IMG/VR virus record: IMGVR_UViG_3300021356_000015
Location: 1 to 64,000 of that record
DNA: 64,000 nucleotides
Source: a virus
Strand: one strand, 5' to 3'
Of this stretch, positions 58,646-64,000 are shown piece after piece. Within the stretch, counting starts at the first letter, position 1. Each line of letters starts with the position of its first letter. The position numbers were made by a program, and so were the translations under genes. The notes under the pieces were generated by a model. The model was not told the origin of the DNA. It saw only the letters and a program-made list of their open reading frames with translations, and did no database searches.

Positions 58646-59760
58646 ACGTCACTTATATCATAATCATACACACATCTAGTGTATAAATCTTTTAACTTTT
58701 CCTTAAGCCTTTGTTTCATATCATCATCATGCGACATACTATCAACATATGCGTTACATAAAGTCATGATATTGTAGTTTTTGTACATCTCTTCTATCTC
58801 ATCGATGTCGTAGAAGTCCTTGTCAATATAATCTTCTTCATTGTAGATTGTTGGATCAAGGCGACGACTTATGTCTTGAATCTTATTGACTAAATGAGAT
58901 AGTGAGTTAGTAGTGGCTATACTGGATGGCACAAATAGATCCACAAAGTTATTCTCAATTTGGCTCTTGAATTGACCCAAAGGCATATCAAAGATCTGGG
59001 TTATATTGTACTTAAGAAACTTAGGTGAAATATGATTCTCATAGAAAGTCTCTTCCATGGTCTCTAAATCAACCATGTAGAAGCCCTTTATATTACCTCT
59101 ATCTGACCTGGTTAATTGGTATGGCGTTCCAACTAAAAGTACTTTACCTTGTTCTTGTCTATAGTGAATGTGGCCTGAGTAAACTCTTGTAAACTTAGCA
59201 TACGCGTTAGCTGATGTACCATGTTCGTTTTTAACCTTTGCGTTTAGTTTAGCACCAGCTACTTCTGAGTGGCAAAATACTATATCTGATGTCATATGAT
59301 CTGCCAAAGTTTCTGCCTCATGTTCTTCATCTCTTCTCCATGGCATCAACAAAATCTTTTTATCATGCCACTCATAAGTTTGACAATCAGTGTAAACGTG
59401 AACGTTAGGGATCCACTTAAGAGAATCAATAGACGTTATCTCATTCGACTTCTTAGCCCAAATATCATGGTTGCCTACGATGACGTGAACTGGCAATATT
59501 TGACCAAGTCTTTCGAATAGGTTAACCGCATAGTTTAAGACTCGGATGTTGATCGATTGTCTATTATCGAAAGTGTCACCTACTTGAACTAATACATCAC
59601 CGGGCTGAACATGCTTCTCAAGAGTTGGGATAAAGTGATTCTCAAAGAAATCCCTTTGAATATCTAGCCACTCTAAAGAGTTTGCTCTAACACCAAAGTG
59701 AATATCTCCAAGTATCCAAACTCTCTTTACTGGTTTACTTAAAGTAGAGTTGTCTATCAT
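58642..59760 (-). CDS. 47: Recombination nuclease gp47 (Mre11/SbcD-like)
   Basis: 372 aa, T4 gp47 has 339. Metallophosphoesterase motifs in order: GDIHFGVR, QVGDTFDNRQ, IVGNHDIW, VFCHSEV and YSGHIHYRQ. It is the nuclease partner of gp46. Overlaps the upstream 145-aa gene by one base, showing a tight replication operon. Confidence 0.93.
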   Translation of the reverse strand: MIDNSTLSKPVKRVWILGDIHFGVRANSLEWLDIQRDFFENHFIPTLEKHVQPGDVLVQVGDTFDNRQSINIRVLNYAVNLFERLGQILPVHVIVGNHDIWAKKSNEITSIDSLKWIPNVHVYTDCQTYEWHDKKILLMPWRRDEEHEAETLADHMTSDIVFCHSEVAGAKLNAKVKNEHGTSANAYAKFTRVYSGHIHYRQEQGKVLLVGTPYQLTRSDRGNIKGFYMVDLETMEETFYENHISPKFLKYNITQIFDMPLGQFKSQIENNFVDLFVPSSIATTNSLSHLVNKIQDISRRLDPTIYNEEDYIDKDFYDIDEIEEMYKNYNIMTLCNAYVDSMSHDDDMKQRLKEKLKDLYTRCVYDYDISDV

Positions 59761-60197
59761 TAGAATAGCTTTTTAATGTTCTTCTTATCAAGAATGTTTG
59801 TCTTTTTGTCAAGCTCTGCAACAAGTTCCTCCTTGTATGCGTTTGACAAAGAGTTGTAGAATTTAGATGGGTTGATATCGAAGTAAACGCACATCTCGCT
59901 AAAGATGTCAATAAGTGTGTAGTCTTTGGCTATCTCGTCAATGATATACCCATAAACTTCGTTAATGTCGACCTTCTTAAGTTTGGCTGTTTTACCCTGT
60001 TCATCAACTTCGTTAAAAACCTTAAATCTAGAAACCTCGATTAACTCGTGAATGTCTCTAGCTATCATCTCAACCTGTATCTTCTCCTCTTCAGATCTTA
60101 GGTCCTTGTGGACTGGATCCAGATCGAATGTAAAATTGGACAAGTACTCAAACTCTGGACTGTCGAAGTTATTGTCAAATATTTTATCTCTTCTCAT
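59760..60197 (-). CDS. Hypothetical protein, 145 aa
   Basis: Helical and acidic, with a basic end (NILDKKNIKKLF). Family not recognised. It sits between helicase gp41 (two bases apart) and gp47, so a replication or recombination accessory role is likely from position alone. Confidence 0.6.
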   Translation of the reverse strand: MRRDKIFDNNFDSPEFEYLSNFTFDLDPVHKDLRSEEEKIQVEMIARDIHELIEVSRFKVFNEVDEQGKTAKLKKVDINEVYGYIIDEIAKDYTLIDIFSEMCVYFDINPSKFYNSLSNAYKEELVAELDKKTNILDKKNIKKLF

Positions 60198-60198
60198 T

Positions 60199-61515
60199 TT
60201 AAATACTGTGTAAATTGCTGTTCGTTATATCGTCGGTCTCGGTCAATCTCATGTAGTTGTAATTAATATTCAACTTACACTTGACACCTTTGCCTTCTCC
60301 ATCTCTAATCTTCAAGATCTTCAACCAATATTCCTCGCTCGCTCTCATCAAATCATCTTGAATAATACCTAACATAACATCTGCTGTATGAGATAGACCT
60401 GCTGATTCTGCAATGTCTGTCATAGTGATATCAGATGCGTTATAGCCAGATCGAGTAATCTGAGTAGCTGTAACTATAAGCCAGTTATTTCTGATGCCCA
60501 TAGCTCTCAAATCCTCTGCAATCTGCTTGATTTTCATATATGTGTTTTCAGTATTTTGGTTTCTGTAGTTAGCCAAAATATTGATGTAGTCAATAACCAC
60601 TGCGCCCAACTTGATTTGTCTCTCCTCCTCAATTTGATTTAGATAAGCTTCAATGTCAAGAACAGTAGCTTGAGAAGTTGGAAATTGCTTAACGAATAGT
60701 TGACCAGGCGGAGTAAAGCCATCGCCCACAGTTTCTAGCCTTCTCTTAATGTATTCAGAGTTCTTGGCCTTCTCAGCATAGTCATTAATAGGTACACTAA
60801 GTAGGTTAGAACCGATACGCTTGACAAACTTGTGAGCTGCCATCTCAGCAGTAATCACTGCTGTATTTGTACCCATCTTGACAAAGTTAGCTGCGTCATT
60901 GGCCAAGTAAATCGACTTACCAATGTTTTGCTCACCTGCATAAACGATTAGATTTCCACCCTTATCATAGCCTCCTCCCAAAACTCTATCCAAGAAGTTG
61001 TAGCCTGTAGAAACTTTCTCTTCTTCTCTTTGTGAGTGTGATTCTACATCAAAGAAGTCAAGACCAAGGTCAGAGTTAAAGTTAAGGTTGTTGCGATCGT
61101 TGATGAGTCCCTTAACTTTGGTAATAATCGACTCGGCGTTCTCTGGAGTTACCTTAGTTGTCTTGATAAACTCAATAGTGTCAATAAGAGATGTGTCAAA
61201 GTTTCTCCACTTGATCCATGATTCTGCCGTACCAGTTAGCCATTCTTCATCATATTGATCGAGGTCTACATCGAATATCATGTTTAAGATATCCTCACTT
61301 ACCTTTTCTCTAGCTTTATCTGACCTTTGAATAAGTAGCTTAAGTTGGTCCTTCGAAGGAGTCTCGTTAAACTTAGCATAAAATGCATTGGCCAAGTAAC
61401 TTAACGTGTCAATTTCATCAGACGTATAGAATCCCGTCTTAATAGACTGCAAGTACTTTGGCTTTTCAAGTGAAAGCCTAAAGAATGTCTTTTCAAAGTC
61501 TTGACCGAACTGCAT
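60199..61515 (-). CDS. 41: Replicative DNA helicase gp41 (DnaB-like)
   Basis: 438 aa, T4 gp41 has 475. The RecA-type core has Walker A YAGEQNIGKSIYLAND near residue 195, Walker B VVIDYINIL near 310, and ATQITRSGYNASDIT with the Arg finger region near 355. The N-terminal ~150 residues are a helical hub. It unwinds DNA ahead of gp43 on the lagging strand. One-base overlap with the upstream 99-aa gene. Confidence 0.9.
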   Translation of the reverse strand: MQFGQDFEKTFFRLSLEKPKYLQSIKTGFYTSDEIDTLSYLANAFYAKFNETPSKDQLKLLIQRSDKAREKVSEDILNMIFDVDLDQYDEEWLTGTAESWIKWRNFDTSLIDTIEFIKTTKVTPENAESIITKVKGLINDRNNLNFNSDLGLDFFDVESHSQREEEKVSTGYNFLDRVLGGGYDKGGNLIVYAGEQNIGKSIYLANDAANFVKMGTNTAVITAEMAAHKFVKRIGSNLLSVPINDYAEKAKNSEYIKRRLETVGDGFTPPGQLFVKQFPTSQATVLDIEAYLNQIEEERQIKLGAVVIDYINILANYRNQNTENTYMKIKQIAEDLRAMGIRNNWLIVTATQITRSGYNASDITMTDIAESAGLSHTADVMLGIIQDDLMRASEEYWLKILKIRDGEGKGVKCKLNINYNYMRLTETDDITNSNLHSI

Positions 61516-61814
61516 TATTCAAATGGGTTTATTAGTATTTTATATGACTCCTTACCTTCTTCTTGATTGACTTGTTCGATCAATCCTTCATTTAAGAGAT
61601 CCTCAATAGAAGCTTTGAGATGCTCTCTTTCTGTATCGGGAAAATGATACTTGTTTACTGCGTGAAGAGTAAACTTACCTTTATATCTGTCTGGGTGCCT
61701 TTGACATAAAGTCACCTCGTGATGCAGAACATCTAGTCCAGTTGGATAACCGTCAAGCGTTGATTCTATACCGAGGATATACTTTATAGGCAGCTTATCC
61801 TCATTAATTCTCAT
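61515..61814 (-). CDS. Winged-helix-like small protein, 99 aa
   Basis: A helix-helix-wing pattern appears in HLKASIEDLLNEGLIEQVNQ followed by SYKILINPFE. Family not recognised. It lies between uvsX (11-base overlap) and gp41. It may regulate or load the helicase, since T4 has gp59 for that task, but sequence similarity to gp59 is not visible. Confidence 0.5.
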   Translation of the reverse strand: MRINEDKLPIKYILGIESTLDGYPTGLDVLHHEVTLCQRHPDRYKGKFTLHAVNKYHFPDTEREHLKASIEDLLNEGLIEQVNQEEGKESYKILINPFE

Positions 61815-62916
61815 CTTCAGCTTCGATTAACTCGTCTACATCAATCTCAGTGTTTGTACTGTAGTTGAATAGATTGTGAATCTTCTCATCAATCTTTTGT
61901 AGAATCTCTTGTGTAAATACTTTTTCAGTGAAGAACTCCGAGTTAGGAACTGTCTCATCAAGGTGCTTACAGATCCAATTGCGAGCTGACTTCTTAGGAA
62001 CCTTTTGGCCCTTTTCAATCACTCCTTTAGTAATACCAATATCTTCCCAGTCAATGTAGTTTTCAAGACCAACAAAGCGATTCATGCCTTCTGTGTAGTG
62101 AAGGTGGAACTTGATGTTTTGTGGCTTGGCAAAACGATTCTTATTTGGTTTTGCAGTTACAATGATACCTGCTTTATCTCCACTTGAGTCCTTAAGTTGT
62201 GCCTTGTTCAAGAATAGAACGATAGAAGCTGCGTATTCTGGTCCTGTTCCACCACCAGCAACTTGACGTGAAATAAAGTCTTGTGTTTGGTATGTGTGAT
62301 TCGTAAAGATAAACGGAATCTTAAGATCGGCCATCGGCGTCATAATAATTCTAAAGATAGACTTAAGAATCTTAGAGCGGGTCATGTCAGCCTTCTCATT
62401 ACCTGAAACAGCATCGTCAATTTCCTTTTGAGTTGCCAAGTTGCCTGCTGAGTCAAGGATAATCATGACCTTTGGAATATCAGCTCCATCTCTTTTAGCT
62501 TCTTGCATGCGACGCGTAATAGTCGTAACTGATTGTCTAAACTCTTGAACTGTATTGACAGGTTGATAGTTAACCTTAGTTGTATCAATACCAAACTTGG
62601 TCATGGTTGACTTATCGACAGCGGCCTCAGAATCATAGTAAATGATACTATAACCCATATCGATTGCTCGCTTGATTGAGTTTAGAACTAGGAATGTCTT
62701 ACCAGTTCCTGAAGGACCAGCAACTGAGCAAGATCTGTTGTTTGGCCAGCCTCCAAAAAGAGACCCTGAAATACATGCATTTAGATGATAGTTGCCAGTG
62801 TCAATCCATTCAGTAACTTCACTAAAATTAGATTGTTCCATAACAGAGCCTAGCGGGTTCAAATTAGCTAGTTCACTGTTAATATCATCGAAGCTAAATT
62901 CTTTTTTCTTTGCCAT
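61804..62916 (-). CDS. uvsX: RecA-like recombinase UvsX
   Basis: 370 aa, T4 UvsX has 391. Walker A VAGPSGTGKTFLVLNSI near residue 67, Walker B VMIILDSAGNLAT near 150 and a conserved loop DFISRQVAGGGTGPEYAAS near 215-233. The end is acidic (DVDELIEAEDEN). It carries out strand exchange in recombination-dependent replication. Two small genes and gp43 precede it. Confidence 0.93.
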   Translation of the reverse strand: MAKKKEFSFDDINSELANLNPLGSVMEQSNFSEVTEWIDTGNYHLNACISGSLFGGWPNNRSCSVAGPSGTGKTFLVLNSIKRAIDMGYSIIYYDSEAAVDKSTMTKFGIDTTKVNYQPVNTVQEFRQSVTTITRRMQEAKRDGADIPKVMIILDSAGNLATQKEIDDAVSGNEKADMTRSKILKSIFRIIMTPMADLKIPFIFTNHTYQTQDFISRQVAGGGTGPEYAASIVLFLNKAQLKDSSGDKAGIIVTAKPNKNRFAKPQNIKFHLHYTEGMNRFVGLENYIDWEDIGITKGVIEKGQKVPKKSARNWICKHLDETVPNSEFFTEKVFTQEILQKIDEKIHNLFNYSTNTEIDVDELIEAEDEN

Positions 62917-62923
62917 GATTTTA

Positions 62924-63097
62924 TTATTTTTGTAGAGACTGTTCGTAATCTCTTAATTGTTGTAGTTCTTCTATTAATACTTGAGAACGTTCGTTTAGTT
63001 TCTTTATATCTGATTCAATAGAACCCAATTCATCATGGATTCTCTTGTATTTAGCTATAATTTTAACTTGTTCAGGAGTTAATTTGCTGAGATCCAT
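62924..63097 (-). CDS. Small coiled-coil protein, 57 aa
   Basis: A frame starting MDLSKLTPEQVKIIAKYKRI, with a heptad pattern (LGSIESDIKKLNERSQVLIE) over most of its length. It overlaps the upstream 55-aa gene by 26 bases and ends 7 bases before uvsX. Too short for family assignment; function unknown. Confidence 0.6.
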   Translation of the reverse strand: MDLSKLTPEQVKIIAKYKRIHDELGSIESDIKKLNERSQVLIEELQQLRDYEQSLQK

Positions 63098-63239
63098 CGA
63101 ATAAGTTTAATTGGCCTTTGACCATGTTTTGACTCTCGAGAGCCTTTTTCTTTTCATAGTACATCATTCTAATCACTTGACCCAACTCCATGTTGTTTGG
63201 GTACTTGAGTACTAGCTGTTCTAATTCTTGTAAATCCAT
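63072..63239 (-). CDS. Small protein with clamp-binding-like QLNLF motif, 55 aa
   Basis: MDLQELEQLVLKYPNNMELG begins a helical protein that ends KGQLNLFDGSQQINS. QLNLF fits the bacterial sliding-clamp binding consensus QL[SD]LF. The ATG follows the gp43 stop directly. It may bind the phage or host sliding clamp as a replication accessory or inhibitor; this is inference. Confidence 0.6.
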   Translation of the reverse strand: MDLQELEQLVLKYPNNMELGQVIRMMYYEKKKALESQNMVKGQLNLFDGSQQINS

Positions 63240-63240
63240 G

Positions 63241-64000
63241 TTAAAAAAGTGATGTTGCGTATATTAGGTTTGTGTCTAGGGTCTGAAGACCAATAGCTTT
63301 CAAGACTCGGTTGAGTGGATCGATCATAGACTTCTCAAACTGTACATCATAATCTACTGGAGGTGCAAACTCATATGGAAAATCACCTGGCAAATAAGAG
63401 AACATATCACTCAAAGCTGTGTCTGCACTGTGATAAATCTTAAGCTTCTCACCGTTACCTATTAAGCGATACTTATTCTTGTACTTCTTGTTTTGGTTGA
63501 GAAGATAGTTGTAGTAACCAGCGGCTTTCACGTTTGGCGGACACTTTAGGCCAAACTGAAGCTCGATCTGGTCATCAACGATATACTTGTCAATGTTATT
63601 GGTTCTCTTATTGAAAGAGATATCATCTACATTACAAAGCTTAAATTGCTTCTTGGTTTCTTTCATAAACTGAACCAACTCTTGTAGATCCTCGGGCGAA
63701 GGCTTATCTTGCTTCTTAAATAGAATCTTAAGTGCTTCAACTAATTTTTCACGAGCAAACTTAGGAGTTGATGATTGAATAGTGTCGAAACCAATCGTCT
63801 TAACCTTCTTAAGTGGAGTGTGACGATCAGTTGTTTCAAGCTTATCATCCCATGCAATGTTTTGAATGTACTTTTTCTTGCTCATCCAAATACCGTTATA
63901 TGCAATCGTTTCAAGCTCAAAGACTAGGAAGTTATCAGTGTTACGTGCATCTGCATATTTTTCCATACACTTAACAATATAGTCCTTAAGTCTAAAAGCA
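63241..64000 (-). CDS. 43: DNA polymerase gp43, C-terminal part (5' end off window)
   Basis: The frame is open through the right edge (AFRLKDYIVKCMEKYADARN), so ATG 63966 is internal. It contains the family B thumb region (YNGIWMSKKKYIQNIAWDD, the counterpart of the T4 KKRYA segment), ...VGFDTIQSS-type palm-thumb residues and the long C-terminal thumb. It ends NLIYATSLF, like the clamp-binding tail of T4 gp43. As the first gene of the operon in this window it leads into uvsX, gp41 and gp46/47. Confidence 0.85.
   Translation of the reverse strand, partial: AFRLKDYIVKCMEKYADARNTDNFLVFELETIAYNGIWMSKKKYIQNIAWDDKLETTDRHTPLKKVKTIGFDTIQSSTPKFAREKLVEALKILFKKQDKPSPEDLQELVQFMKETKKQFKLCNVDDISFNKRTNNIDKYIVDDQIELQFGLKCPPNVKAAGYYNYLLNQNKKYKNKYRLIGNGEKLKIYHSADTALSDMFSYLPGDFPYEFAPPVDYDVQFEKSMIDPLNRVLKAIGLQTLDTNLIYATSLF

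Overview
The window is a 64-kb piece of a T4-like (myovirus) bacteriophage genome, AT-rich and almost entirely encoded on the minus strand, so transcription runs from high to low coordinates. The host is most likely a marine Bacteroidota/Flavobacteriia bacterium. This is inferred from secreted proteins with FISUMP-type domains, 'GC-D-ACNY-DGSC' calcium-binding-like repeats, a C-terminus resembling a type IX secretion sorting domain, SprB-like repeats in a virion protein, and a leader element resembling the Bacteroidota rRNA boxA. No host gene, integrase or attachment site was seen.

Layout in transcription order. 64000-56975: replication and recombination (end of gp43 polymerase, two small genes, UvsX, a small winged-helix-like gene, gp41 helicase, gp47, gp46), followed by a cysteine synthase. 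56071-43294: head and neck (AAA+ ATPase, gp15, an unknown, gp55 late sigma, gp4, an unknown, gp20 portal, a gp67/68-like protein, a gp21 protease fused to a scaffold-like repeat region, gp23 capsid, a large coiled-coil protein). 43290-42784: the only convincing plus-strand gene. 42723-39237: clamp loader (gp44, gp62-like) and a FEN-type nuclease. 39211-25603: holin-like protein, gp14-like protein, gp16, gp17, gp18, gp19, gp26/gp51 and a probable tape measure. 25539-21778: three tRNAs, small genes, a methyltransferase, guanylate kinase and a nuclease-like protein. 21764-8426: an accessory region with two M43-type metalloproteases and an inactive paralogue (all with signal peptides), two small exported proteins, a glycosyltransferase, a degenerate phosphoesterase, an ECF-like sigma factor, nine tRNAs, an IMPDH/GMP-reductase-family enzyme and methylglyoxal synthase. 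8355-1: an oxygenase-like protein, a packaged-kinase candidate and adhesin-like virion proteins, one cut by the left edge.

Regulation. A repeated minus-strand motif, GATATATAAA or close variants, lies about 16-40 bases (about 85 for the capsid gene) before most structural genes and is absent from replication genes. It is a good candidate late promoter for the gp55-like protein at 52172-52543. Eight hairpin-plus-T-run terminators close transcription units. Both tRNA clusters are preceded by a boxA-like GTTCTTTGA. Five late-expressed proteins share an N-terminus of the form MKxLxLFEQFxxE, resembling the T4 capsid-targeting sequence; two of them are ATPases that may be packaged with the DNA.

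The strongest leads for new biology are: (1) a phage-encoded secreted metalloprotease and pseudo-protease set, one member with a T9SS-like tail; (2) a probable prfB-like +1 frameshift (CUU UAA) joining gp26 to gp51; (3) the predicted capsid-packaged proteins; (4) boxA-like antitermination signals before phage tRNAs; (5) a tRNA-Cys overlapping the end of the methylglyoxal synthase gene. No homology search was run; assignments rest on motifs, length and gene order.
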